DNA of 64,000 nt from Saururus chinensis (lineage: Eukaryota > Streptophyta > Magnoliopsida > Piperales > Saururaceae), in the NCBI GenBank assembly GCA_035235625.1, contig CP141141.1, positions 40,199,719 to 40,263,718 of the forward strand, in the 5' to 3' direction. The stretch's first letter is position 1. Each line of letters opens with the position of its first letter. This document shows, in pieces, positions 1 to 11,141 of this stretch. The notes under the pieces are model-generated. The model was given only the letters and a program-made list of their open reading frames with translations, had not been told where the DNA came from and made no database searches. Both the position numbers and the translations under genes were made by a program.

Positions 1-828
1 TTGAGAATGATTAGATTTGGAAACCAAGTTTCTCTCTTGCCACTTCCTTGGTAATGTGGCTGCTTCTAATTGTTGGACACCAAGTTTTGGTCATAAAAAT
101 TAGTCATACTAGACAAGTCCTTATCACAATTGTTTGTTTCAAAAGATACAAGTCTAGTTTCTTAAACCAAATGTGAAGGTTTGTAAGTATAAGTGCATTT
201 TCACCTCAAACAAAATACAATAAACAATTTCAACCCAGATCAAATATTTTCTTGGCTACATCACTCACAATTGAAATTATTCACATCACCGGAAGTTAAA
301 ATAACTACCAGCCACACACTCATGGCTGAAATGAGGGCATCACCCTGAGGACATTTAATGAAGTCTTGCACCAAATATTACTAACTTGTCTATAAAAAAT
401 AGAGTAATACTGTGGGCCCTACTCATCAATGGTTGAGTAATACTATGGGCCCAACTCATTAATGGTGTAGAAATAATGAAATAGAGTTTTGGTGTGTGAA
501 ACTTCACATCACTATGAACATTTTCTAAAAATATGCTCGTATTGTGCCTTCACGCATCAACGACTTTTCTAATCCCAATGAGCAATATATTAAAGAACTG
601 GTCTATTTCCCCTTCCCCCTAAAAATACTCAGTCCATTGTTGCTTGTACACCTCTAAAAATATTAAAAAAATATTCACATATACCCCTCCCCACTGCAAA
701 GTAGAAAATTTTCATTTTCTTTTTCTCCAACTCTAGAGGTGATGACGATGCCAGTGGCAATGACAACAACAACTGCTCGATTCCTCTTCTCCCCTTTTGT
801 TTATGTTAGATCTACCACGACCATGGCT
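1..828. other. Intergenic DNA, no gene seen
   Basis: AT-rich sequence with no open frame that resembles a protein. The only clear structure is a 33-bp unit present twice in tandem at 402-434 and 435-467 (28 of 33 bases identical by eye), built around GAGTAATACTRTGGGCCC. No RNA gene was recognised. Confidence 0.6.
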
Positions 829-1398
829 AGCAGTTGCATGTCGCAAACAGTGGTGGCATGTAGTTGCAGGTTGCAGTCACAGCCTGCAGGCATCAACCGT
901 TGGTGGCCTACAGTTGTAGGCCGACCACAGCCTCCAGAACGTGGCTACTGGTTGCACGCCACGACCCCTAACCTAGCCAACTGCGAACGGGTTTGCATGT
1001 TATGGCCACACCCTATAGGCTACATCCAGCGGCCAGATTTGGCAGCTAGATACAAGCCATGACCTCCAACCCGCCCCTAATCAAGTTGTGGCCACATTCT
1101 ACAAGTCATACCAGTGGCTAGATATGGCTGGTGGCTATAGGCTGAAGCCCCTAGCCCGCACCACCACGGGCTAGTTTGCATGCCATGACAATAGCTTGCG
1201 AGCCATAGTCGACCGCCATATCTTCCACTGGCTATAAGACATGACCCCTAGCCTGCCCCACTACGATATGGTTTGCAAGCCACGGCCATAGCATGCAGGT
1301 TGTGGTCAGCAACCATATCTGGCTACTGGCTACGAGCCGCAACCCCAGCCCACCTTGCCACACATAGGTCTGTAGGTTATGAATCTACAAGCCGCAAC
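829..1398. repeat. Degenerate tandem array, left part
   Basis: Phrases such as GGCTACnRGCC, GACCCCTAGCCCG and GGTTTGCANGCC recur every hundred or so bases in diverged form. The open frame at 739-1062 runs through this array and looks like a by-product of its composition. The same phrases resume at 3111-3280, after the inserted hAT-like element, so both parts were once continuous. Confidence 0.6.
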
Positions 1399-1606
1399 TA
1401 GGAGTGTTAACAAGCTGAGCTGAGCTGAGTATTGAGCTTGCTTGGCTTGAATATGAACTGTTGAAGCTCGGCTCAAAGCTCAAACAGGCTCAAAATTTTC
1501 AGCTTGAGCTCGGCTCGAATTAAAAATCCAAAGCTTGGCTCAAACTCGAGCTCGAACTACAATAAGTTGATCATGAGCCTAGGCTCGAATTGGGATGGAA
1601 CTAAAA

Positions 1607-1608
<2 letters not shown>

Positions 1609-1691
<83 letters not shown>
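1609..1691. repeat. (AT)n microsatellite
   Basis: About 83 bases of uninterrupted AT dinucleotides inside the hAT-like element. Confidence 0.97.
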
Positions 1692-1694
<3 letters not shown>

Positions 1695-2627
1695 AACATG
1701 AAGTATCACACATACTAATATGCTTTTTAATATTAAATATTAATAAATACACTTCAGCAAGTATTAAGACTACACCTTGAACATATGACTATATACTAGG
1801 AAAGAAGAAAACTATGACAAATGAGTTTTAGTTACATATGCTCAAAAAATGTAGCATTACTATTTTCCTCTCTTTATATGCCTATAATCACTAAAAAAGC
1901 TACAGAAAATAAAAACTCACTTAGGCAACATTACCATTTACTTCTTCGTATCTTCTTTTCTTTACTTGCTTATAAATAACTCATAAAAGAACTATTATTT
2001 CTCATTAGTATGCCTCTAAAAATTCCTTAAGTACATGTAAAAAGAGAAACATTATGTAAGCTAAGGATGGTCCCCGTGTCATGCTTCAACTTTTGAAAGA
2101 AGTTTCTCATCATTCTTTTGTAAACTATGGTTGCCCCCCCTAGTATCATGTTTCTTTTAGAAGAGTTTTTGGGTATATTAATGTGATATCATGTTGACCC
2201 TCTGTCATATATTTATAGATCTATTTGGTTTTTCAATTTAACTAATTTAAGTTCATCTTGAAAAACGAAATAGAACTATTAATTTGGGACAGAAGGAGTA
2301 TATTAGTATTTATGTCTTTAATATTTTTATTTTAAAAAATATATATTATACATAAAAATTATATATCTATTACAATTTAACAAGAAAATACATCATGAAA
2401 AAATTCTATATGAGTTTGGGCTCACGCACATCAGCGTGAGGTAATGCATCATAAGCCATCAAATTGAGATCCGATGGCGTAGGGAGACATAAACTAATAT
2501 GCCTCCTGGGTTATGTTAGTTGTTGGATCGAAATCTTAGGGTGCATGACATCGGGCTCACGCAGTTGTGAGTGAGCCTTGGCTCATATATATGGGTCTCA
2601 TATATCATATATGATACATGATTTTGG

Positions 2628-2638
<11 letters not shown>

Positions 2639-2707
<69 letters not shown>
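2639..2707. repeat. (GT)n microsatellite
   Basis: About 69 bases of uninterrupted GT dinucleotides, preceded by a short AT run, inside the hAT-like element. Confidence 0.97.
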
Positions 2708-2708
<1 letters not shown>

Positions 2709-2726
2709 TTATATGTTGTTTTATAT

Positions 2727-2814
2727 TCTCCATATGTCCTAGATTAATAACTCTATTTGATTTTTCAAAATAAACTAATTAAATGGAGCTATTAATCTAA
2801 GACAGAGGGAATAT
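2727..2814. mobile_element. Short Stowaway-like fold-back (MITE relic)
   Basis: The left arm (CTCCATATGTCCTAGATTAA) and the complement of the right arm (TTCCCTCTGTCTTAGATTAA) match over about 30 bases. The CTCCCTCYGTCC-type end is typical of Stowaway/Mariner MITEs. Relics with the same arms occur at 24375-24490, 27413-27611 and 29612-29812. Confidence 0.5.
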
Positions 2815-3110
2815 GTCATAAATATATATTTAAATTAATAATTATATTTATATAAAATATACAAATATATGTATTATTTATTATTTATATATAATTTTAA
2901 AATTACATTTGGGTTTGAGTTTGAGCTCAAGCCGAGTAGAGTTGAGTTTGAGTTTTATTCAAGCCGAGCCAAGTCGAGTCGAGTAGAGGTATGCTCGAAC
3001 TCCGCTCGAGCCTATTTGAGCTCGAATTGGTTAGACTCAAGCCTAGTTTGACCTGAGTTGAGCCGAGTTCAGCTTGCTCGATGAGCCAGCGCGGCTCGTT
3101 AATAGCCCTA

Positions 3111-3280
3111 ACCGCAATTATTGGCAGTTTGTAGGCCAAATCCGGTTGTTAGCTGCGGCCCCTAGCTCGAACTGCATGGGCTAGTCTCTAGGCCGCTAAC
3201 TGCAGGCTGTGGCCACATCCTACAAGCAACCATTTAAAGGCTTACATCCACATCCTATAGGCTTAGATATGGCCGCTAGC
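3111..3280. repeat. Degenerate tandem array, right part
   Basis: It continues the array of 829-1398, with the same GCGGCCCCTAGC, GGGCTAGTCT and GTGGCCACATCCTACAAG phrases, after the hAT-like insertion. Confidence 0.55.
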
Positions 3281-4028
3281 ACTAAAAAAAAAAGGTCTAT
3301 AGCGAAGCGCACAAAGAATCATTGCTGATAATAAGTATATGCGATGCGCATAATATGTATCTATCACAGTTAGTACTTTTTGCGATGCGCTTAATATGGC
3401 TGTAAAGACCGCCTCTGTTGATGTGTTTCTTCTCTTTAAGCATGTGGCTGTATCTTTTTCTTCTCCTCTTTTGTTTCTTGACTTCAAAGCCTTTAGTGGC
3501 GGAATGATATCTGACTTGAGTACTGATAACATGATGGTGGCTCAACATATGTATTATAGATTTATGAGAATTTTAGTAAATGTAGTTGAAACTTGGGTTA
3601 CGAGACCTAGTGGCTTTTCTATTTCTTATGATTAAGGACTTTTGCCGTGATGCTTTCTGAAGAGAGAGAACTGAAATTTAAGGAATTATCTAAACATCTT
3701 GTTCGGCTGTTTTTTCCTTACAATATGGTATGAGGATTTAAGTACGAAAATGCTTGTTACTTTTTCATTGTGAGATAATGGGCTTAACAGTACGTGAGGT
3801 TTTATGTGAATATGTTGGAACTCTTTTTTTGTCATGCCCCCAATTCTATAGCTTCTTTTACAAAATATTATCAATCTAAAAATAAATAGCTAAGTTGACT
3901 CTTATATCAGTGATACAATTACTCAATATTAAAAAAAAAAAACTAAACCCCACACTTATTGGTCTTAGTTTTATAGCCCTTGCCTAAAGAAATTGCTGCC
4001 AACAAAACCAAATAATAATAAAATATCT
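3281..4028. other. Intergenic DNA, unassigned
   Basis: It contains GCGATGCGC words repeated near 3340-3395 and an open frame of 79 codons (3396-3635) on the plus strand with no recognisable domain. A transferred organelle fragment or TE relic is possible but cannot be shown. Confidence 0.4.
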
Positions 4029-6009
4029 TGTAATGGCCAGTTTTTTCAATTATATCTAAATCGAAGGGTTAGGGGTAATTATAATTTTTTGATAAATATT
4101 TAGATATTTTTAAGGGATGAAATCTTCATATATTGGTAGAGTTCGAAGTAATTAGCATAAAGAATGAAGAAACCGCGAAACAGAGGTCAGGAGCGAAGTA
4201 ACAACCTCAATAAGCATGTTTTATGGGCGGGACCTACTTAAAAAGGTGGGATAACCTATCCATGTGGAACTAGTTTCAAAGGTCTTATCGATATAAGTCC
4301 ATCTGTACCAAAAATGTGTAACTCCGGCTTCGGGGTATGAAGTTATCGTGTTTTGAAGATGAAAGTAATAAAAAATTAATGGGATAAGGACAAAATAGTT
4401 GACTTCATCGATGATGCCAGCGCTGGCATCATCCATGCCAAGTGGAGTGTGGGGCCGTGCCAGCCTGATCATGGGTAGTTGCCACGTGACAAGTGGCGAT
4501 ATGAGCGTTGTTGTGGGATCACGTGGGACGGGGCCTGCGCATCGCAAGGTGGTGCCACATGCTTCATGTGTAGTGCACGAGTGCACGCATCATGCGTGAC
4601 CTTGGCCCATTCGTCTGCCTCACAAGCGTGCATTGTGTGTTTGTGTGCACATGTGCAAGTTCCTAGGGCTGCACAAAATGCGGGCCCACCCGTTGGCCCG
4701 GCCCGACCCCAAAAAAAGTGGGCTTGGGCCTTGTATTTTTTACCATGGGATCACGCCATGCTTGAAAGAATCAGACACATTATATCGAACAAAAAAATTA
4801 CAAAAGCTTGGCCCTATGGCCCACTGAGCCCATTTCAAGCCCTATTCATAACCCTAATTTTCCTCGTATGCATTCCTAGCCTCAATCTTTATTTTTTCTT
4901 GTTGCCGCCACCCTCCCTCTTCTCCTTTTCATGTTCCGTCGGACTTCATCTGGCCTTCGCTTGACCACAACCTACTTTTGCCGCTCTAGCCACCATCTTC
5001 TCTTTCTCACCTTTGCCAGACCAAAGGACCACTGCCTCCCTCTTTCTCGCCTCTGCCGGACCACCACTTGCTCATTTCTCGCCTCCGATGGACCACTGCC
5101 TCCCTCTATTGCTTCTTACCATTTGATCGACTCTCTCAACCCCCTCAGTCCACCACTCACTACCGCCTCCCTCAGCTCCTCTTCTCCCTTCCTGCCTCCG
5201 TCGGACTGCCTTCCTCTTCTTTTTCTCACCTTTGGTGACCACTTTTTCTCCCATCGGTGGTGACGTGAAAAAAGCCCATTTCCAAGCCTGGCCTGGCCCA
5301 AATATCGGGCCAGACCATGACTACTTTTTAGTAGGGAGGTTAGGGCAGGGTCAGACCCTTTTATTCGACATTCATGCAAGTAGAGAGAGGTACGCCTTCG
5401 GGTGAGGGGAAGTTCTATCTGCCACCTTTGAGTGGGCAAAGAGATATACGTCTTCGGGTAAGGGAAGGTTATGTTAGTTACCTTTAGGTGCGTAGAGAGA
5501 GAAGTGTCTCCGAGTAAGGAGAGGTTATGTCTGTTGCCTTAGGGTGCAAAGAGAGATGAACATCCCGGTAAATGGAGGTTTTGTTTGTCACCTTCGGGTG
5601 CAATGAGGAAAACGTCACGAGTAAGGGAATGTTCGGTCCACTGCCTTCATGTGGAAAATGAAGAAACATTTTGGAATAAGAGGAGGCTCTACCTGCCGTC
5701 TCCAGACCTGAAGGGAAGGACGCCCTGAAGAATAAGCAACTCCAAATGCCGCTACTTCTAAAAGCCTCAGGGGAGTAAGCGTTTATGACTTTCCAATTTA
5801 ACAAACAATTAACTTAAGGTGCTAGATAAGATATATGTTTTGCTTTGATCCGATTTGCTATGATATGCTCTGCTATAACCCGATCTGTTCTAATATGCTT
5901 TGATTTGTTCTACTCTGATTTGATCTAATATTATATGATATGATATGATCTGCTTTGATTTTGTTTTTTGAACCCTTGGTCTGGGTTGGACTTAGGTCAG
6001 GGTGTTACA
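4029..6009 (+). mobile_element. 5' long terminal repeat of a retrotransposon (copy C)
   Basis: Starts TGTAAT and ends GGTGTTACA, and its left 400 bases match the complement of the right end of the solo LTR at 9053-10933 (for example AGGGTTAGGGGTAATTAT and GAAGTTATCG near 4070 and 4340). A primer binding site follows directly, so this is an upstream LTR in plus orientation. Inside, 5383-5655 hold five diverged units of about 54 bases with the core TCTYCGGGTAAGGGRAGGTT, and 5825-5960 a degenerate GATCTGATATG repeat. The GGCCCGGCCC-rich stretch 4664-5376 has no counterpart in the other copies and may be an inserted element. Confidence 0.75.
4664..5376. mobile_element. Possible hAT-like insertion inside LTR copy C
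   Basis: It begins TAGGGCTGCACAAAATG and contains GGCCCGGCCCGACC near the left end and GGCCTGGCCC on the right, the arrangement seen in other small plant hAT-like elements. CAAGT lies immediately outside at both ends (4656-4660 and 5377-5381), but the full 8-bp duplication matches at only 5 of 8 positions. A pyrimidine-rich middle gives long meaningless open frames on both strands. Confidence 0.3.
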
Positions 6010-6011
6010 AA

Positions 6012-6023
6012 TGGTATCGGGGC
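6012..6023 (+). other. Retrotransposon primer binding site
   Basis: TGGTATCGGGGC lies two bases after the LTR end. It resembles the TGGTATCAGAGC site complementary to the 3' end of initiator tRNA-Met that many plant LTR retrotransposons use; two positions differ. It fixes the orientation of the LTR as plus. Confidence 0.7.
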
Positions 6024-6059
6024 TTTGCCCTGTCTATGAGAGTGTAATGTTATTGTAAA

Positions 6060-6590
6060 TATATTGATTTGATTCAAATTCCGATTTTAAATCGGAATTA
6101 ATCTAAAAATTTTGTTTTGACTCTGTTGCATCAGATTTGATATAAACTTTAATTTTACAAATTATGATTTTTAATCAAAAATTATTTGAAAATTTTGCTT
6201 TGCAAGTGTTGTAATGGATTTAATACGATGTCCGATTTTACGAATTTCCCTTTTGAATGAGAAATTATTTAAAATTTCAATTATGAATCTGCCGCATAGG
6301 GTTTGATACGAATTCCAATTTTGAATCTAAATTAATTTGAATTTTTGTTTTGCCTGTGTTGTATCAAATTTGATATAAACTCCAATTTTATGAATTCAAA
6401 TTGTTAATCAGAAATGATTTGAAATTTCTGTTATACATGTCTTGCAATTGTTTTAATCCAAATTTCAGTTTTGAATCGGAACTTATTTAAAATTTCCATT
6501 CTAACTATTGCATCGGATTTAAGAAGAACTCCAATTTTAAATTGGAAATCATTGAAATTTCTGTTCTAAATGTGTCGCTGGTTGGCAAAA
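6060..6590 (+). repeat. Retrotransposon leader built of diverged tandem units
   Basis: About seven units of 65-83 bases follow the primer binding site. Each has a GGATTTGATAYRAAYTCC box, an AATTTTGAATCGGAAATTA-like box and a TTCTGTTTTGCNTGTGTTG-like box. No gag or pol reading frame follows, so this is a relic or a non-autonomous element. Confidence 0.6.
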
Positions 6591-9052
6591 TTTCATGCCC
6601 ACTATGGCTTTGGTTTAGCATGACAATTTTTTTTTATAACAAAACATAGTCAGGCAACCACCGGCATGCGAGAGGGTGTCAACACTGATGTTGGCAACTC
6701 CACTCGAATTGCATGGAGTTACTAATGATTTAACATTCAAGCATATACTTATAAGCAAAATGGAAATTATAAACAAGAATCCTACCTCTCTTCGTCAATG
6801 TCTTCGGGCACACTCCTTCCCCTCGCCTCTTTCACAAGCAACGTACTCCTTTTTGGTCACCAGAAGCCTCCAAGCCCTCAGTTTTAATGGCTTCCTTTAA
6901 GAGTTTGTTAAGGAAGATGGAGGCTAGAGTTAGAATGAGGGTTTAAATAGGCAAGGGGAAGAGAAGCTTTGACTTATCCTAATAGATGTAGAGCATGGTA
7001 TGTAACATTGACAATCTCCTCCTTTCCTATGCCAAGTCACCCAGGGCCCCCCCACTATGTGGCCCTACCTCTAAGACAATACCCCTATTCACTAAAAACA
7101 ATAAATAGGTATTTTTCCATCAAATAATCCCATAAAAATATGGAGAAAATCTAAAAATATTTAGAAAAAAAATACTTGAAATTCCCGAACGCTACATGCT
7201 ACCTTAGTGATTCGATGTATTTTGTTGCATACATATGCACTATGCTGCCTTAAACCTTGAGAATGCAGATTCTTCCTTTGGTTTTCCTTGACACTATGAC
7301 TTGTAAAGGTCTTCTGTCACATGTTAGTCACACCTCTTCCATTTAAATGCATTTACTATTATTATAGGGTGCCCTAACTCTTCTTTGATTGGGGGTATGT
7401 AAATTTGGGTTAGGTTTCCCCTAAGGGCATTGACATAATTCTCCCACAAGTCATCTCATTTTTGGGGTTGCAAGTCATTGTCCTCACAAGGGGTTTGATT
7501 CTTTAATTAGCATGTGAGTCTATCCATGTGAATGCAACTTGTCTACTTATAAGGGTATTTCTATCATTTTGTTAAGAGTTTTCCTAAAGTCTAATGGGTC
7601 CAATATTGTGTTCAAGGGTACTTCTTGATGTTAAGGACCCATGGTAATTTTTCTTGCATCTTATAGGGTCATAAACCCCTTGAACCGATGTTGGTTCACT
7701 TAATGGTTCACCCTCAACCCTAAGGGTAAAATGCTTAATTATTCACTTAATGAAATTTTCCTCGCCATGTGTCTTGATCTATATTTAGGTTGCACTCTCA
7801 TCTCTTGCAGTGATTTTTCTTAATTTTAAAATCCATTCATAGGCCCTTAAATTAGAGCCCAAGGAAGGTACTTAAGTATTAAACTACAATTCAACTACAA
7901 AGTTAAAATGGTCATTTTACAAATAGGATTTTTCCCATCGGTTGAAGGGCACTCATACCCCTCTCAAGGTCTATCTATAATATTTTAATATTTTTTTTTA
8001 CATTTATAACTCTGTGAACTAGATCTGGTTCAGTTCTCCTTCGATTTTTTATGTTGAACCGGATCGGCTGGTCCATAAGTCGTCTTCCTCGCGAAGGACC
8101 TCCAGACAATGGCCATGGCAGGAATTCTGCCTCCGGCTTCGTCCGGCAGAGCCCGGTCGAGCCTCCTTTACCCAAAATCTCTCCGTCGGCAGCCTATATG
8201 GCCTCTGACAACCACTTGGATGCAGCAGGGAAGCCCACCACATCGCCACCCCTACCTCCCAGAAACAAGCTATGCTCTCTTTGTGGATAGCACCACTAGC
8301 GGTCCTATCCACAGATCTCCTTCTCTGACTAACAACTCCCGTAGGTGGCCTAAGAATGTGTGGTGCAGTCCATTGAGTTTTCATTACGACCTCCGTTGCA
8401 GTTGCCACCTCGAGATCTAGACCAGAGCAGAGGCTCTGCTCTGCACAAATTCGCATGGACTCTCTTGGCTTTCCTGCATCTCCAAATCGATGTCGATGGA
8501 ACACCAACGACAGCCAACCAGGGTGAGGGAACCATCAGCCATCTATCTAACTTCTCCCGCCCAGAAGCCGGCTGCCTATTCCTACCTCACAATGAGATTC
8601 TGACTCGGTTTCTCTCCGAACAAAGCCACCACCGGCTCTGCCCATAGATCTCCACTGGCTCTATCCAACACAAGTGGAGCACCCATGCTCCCCCATCCCT
8701 TTCCAACAGCACTGGCTCTATCCAACAGAGGCTCTTGTCCTATTCGTATGCCATTATTTGGATAAAGTCGAGGCCTTTCCCATGTTTAGCTCCTAACTCT
8801 GCCACCGTGAGCACATGTCGTGTGTATTGACATAATTTATCATGTAGAATACTAAATATGAGTTCGGTTGAGGTGAGCCTAGGCCCACCTAGCCATCGGA
8901 TATAACACGCTACTGAGAGGACATTTTGCCATTTAGTTATATAGGCCCTCGAATATAAATCCGAGGGCGAGGTGGGCCTGGGCTCACGCAGCCGTGCGTG
9001 AGCCCAGGCTTGCCACAACTAAATCCCCAAAATATATAATTCAAGCTAGATT
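6591..9052. other. Gene-free region, unassigned
   Basis: No protein family was recognised. Positions 8050-8750 are GC-richer, with overlapping open frames of up to 152 codons on both strands (the longest 8049-8507, minus). None has a domain, a signal sequence or an intron pattern that I know. Positions 6900-7200 look like the U3 or leader part of an LTR element but no ends were found. Confidence 0.4.
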
Positions 9053-10933
9053 TGTAATACCCTGACATGGAAAACTAACTCAGATCGGGGTTATTCAGAA
9101 AATAAAATTAGAGCTAATTAACTTAAATAGAAAAATTAAAATGAGACGAACTAGGAGTGGCAGACTTTGTGTGCGAGAGTAACATTTCTCTACGCACTAT
9201 AGAGCTTTAGTGCTTCATTGTACGTAGGCTAGAACAAACCTAATTTTGTAATTAATTTGGATTGGGCCAACGCTATTGTACTATTGGTTGCCTATGTACG
9301 TATTTGATAGCATCTATAATATTATTCTAATACAATTAGATCCGAATGTAGTTTTGTCTAACGGCTAATACGTACATCAGACATCACAAAATCATATATG
9401 TTAAAATACATATATCCCTATATCCAAATAAATCATTCACAGTCAAATGAAAATCTCATAAACCATCGGAGTAGAATGAAAGCTAATAAATCAGCGGAAT
9501 CATACATCTCACAGAGGTGAGTAGAACACTAGTAGAATCACACATCCCAGTCTATCACAGAGCGGAGCAGAACACTTAACAGAGTAAATTAGATCATATC
9601 ATATTTCATTCAACCATAACCGATCATATCGAAGCATATCAGATCACAATAGAGCAATTTAGAGCAAATTAGATCAAATCAGAACATATCAGCATATATC
9701 AGATCATAGTAAATCATATATCTTAATTAGTATATTAATAACACTAAGTAAGATGTCCATGCATATAAATCATATCATATCGAAAGGTCAGAAACGCTTA
9801 TTCCCCTGTTTCCGGAAGTAGCAACATTCGGAATTGTTCTTTTCCTGAGAGTGTCTTCCCTTTCAGGTATAGAGATGGTGTGCAGAGCCTCCTTTAGCTC
9901 TGGAACATCTTTCTAATTACGTTTAAAGGTGGCGGACAGACACTCCCTTTGACCCAAGACATTTCCCTCATTGCGCAGAAGGCAACGAACATAACTTCCC
10001 CTTAACCTGGGACACTTTACACTTCCTGTAGTGGATAGAACCTCCCCTACTTGGAGATATTTTTTTCTCTACATATCCGTTGACGATGGATAGACCTTCC
10101 CCTTACCCGGAGATTCATTTCTCTTTTCGTGCCTGTAAGCTGCAGACAGAACCTCCCCTTAACCCAGGGATGTATTTCACATGGTGTGGCCCTTCGGCAG
10201 AGGACGAAACCTCCCCTACTTGGGGCCACTTCCCTCGTTGTGGCCAAACAACAGAGGACGAGCAGAGTTGCCTCTTGCCCTAGGGCGTTTCTCCTTTATA
10301 AGGTCACCAACTCGAGGAATGAATACTTCCATTATGCAGAACACCCTCGAATAAGCTAATAATGCCTTTTGAACGGACAAAAACAAACTCAAAACGACTC
10401 TAGAAACTCCCACAAGTTTTGACGGAAGTCGGAATTTATAATAGAAAGACGTGTGAGTGTACGGCAGAAAGGGGTATGCGTGCACTGATGCGCGCCACAT
10501 GGCATGTTCTGATTCGACCGAAATCATGGTCGGCGCAGCTAACGTGCACATCATGTGGCCCCACGTTATGAGGACGACCGCGATCACATTGCATGGCGCG
10601 TCGACGGCTCAACTTGCTGACGTTATTATTTCATTCAAATACAATTCCAACTTCAAAACGCGATAACTTCCTATCCCGAAGTCGAAATTGCCTGTTCTTA
10701 GTACTGATGGACTAGTATTGACAAGTCTTTCAAAACTAGACCTTACATAGGTAGGTTATCTCACACTTTTTATGTAGGTATCGCCTATGTGGCACATTTC
10801 CCGAGGTTAGAACTTTTGCTCCTACCCTATGTTTCGCGTGTTTTTTGGTTCACTACCTCTTTACTTCGAGCTCTACTCATATAATTACCCCTAACCCTTT
10901 GGGTTAAGTGTAATCGGAACACGGGGTATTACA
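9053..10933 (-). mobile_element. Solo LTR with 5-bp target duplication (copy A)
   Basis: The plus strand reads TGTAATACCCTG at the left end and GGGGTATTACA at the right end, ending TG..CA. AGATT occurs immediately before (9048-9052) and immediately after (10934-10938), a perfect 5-bp target duplication. Compared with copy C, which has a primer binding site on its right, this LTR lies in minus orientation. No internal region is attached on either side, so it is a solo LTR left by LTR-LTR recombination. The centre carries CTCCCCTACTTGGGG-type diverged units of about 55 bases and a GATCATATCA-type short repeat (9590-9720). Confidence 0.88.
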
Positions 10934-11082
10934 AGATTAGAGCAACTAATTGAATAGGTACCTACCTCTTCGTTATTCTTTTTTTGGTCTTCCCTCTCTC
11001 TCTTCCCCGACTTCGTCACCAATCGCCCTTGTCGGAAAGTTCTTTGGTAGCTTCTTCACTCTCTCACTCAGTACTCACTCAC

Positions 11083-11085
<3 letters not shown>

Positions 11086-11138
<53 letters not shown>
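11086..11138. repeat. (CT)n microsatellite
   Basis: About 53 bases of CT dinucleotides following diverged CTCACTCA repeats. Confidence 0.97.

Positions 11139-11141
<3 letters not shown>

Larger units (their letters stand above)
1399..3110. mobile_element. hAT-like non-autonomous element with 8-bp target duplication
   Basis: The ends form a short inverted repeat: TAGGAGTGTTAACAAGC on the left, and on the right GCTCGTTAATAGCCCTA, whose complement reads TAGGGCTATTAACGAGC. Directly outside are GCCGCAAC (1391-1398) and ACCGCAAT (3111-3118), which agree at 6 of 8 positions with transitions at the other two. This is the 8-bp duplication expected of hAT transposons. Both ends are rich in GAGCTCGA/GGCTCGAA words in opposite orientations. 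Inside are an (AT)n run (1609-1691), a (TG)n run (2639-2707) and a small fold-back (about 2727-2814). No transposase is seen. A relative lies at 23779-24855. The hAT assignment is an inference from the TIR and duplication length. Confidence 0.65.

Noticed and set aside
739..1062. 107-codon frame
   Set aside because: It runs through a degenerate tandem array and stops are merely rare because of the repeat composition.
3396..3635. 79-codon frame that might be transferred organelle DNA
   Set aside because: I could not match it to any chloroplast or mitochondrial gene and it has no domain.
4479..5439. Open frames of 107-161 codons inside LTR copy C
   Set aside because: They follow the pyrimidine-rich insertion and the tandem units, are on both strands and have no domain.
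8049..8507. 152-codon minus-strand frame and overlapping plus-strand frames in a GC-richer block
   Set aside because: No protein family recognised, frames overlap on both strands, and the block is surrounded by retrotransposon sequence.
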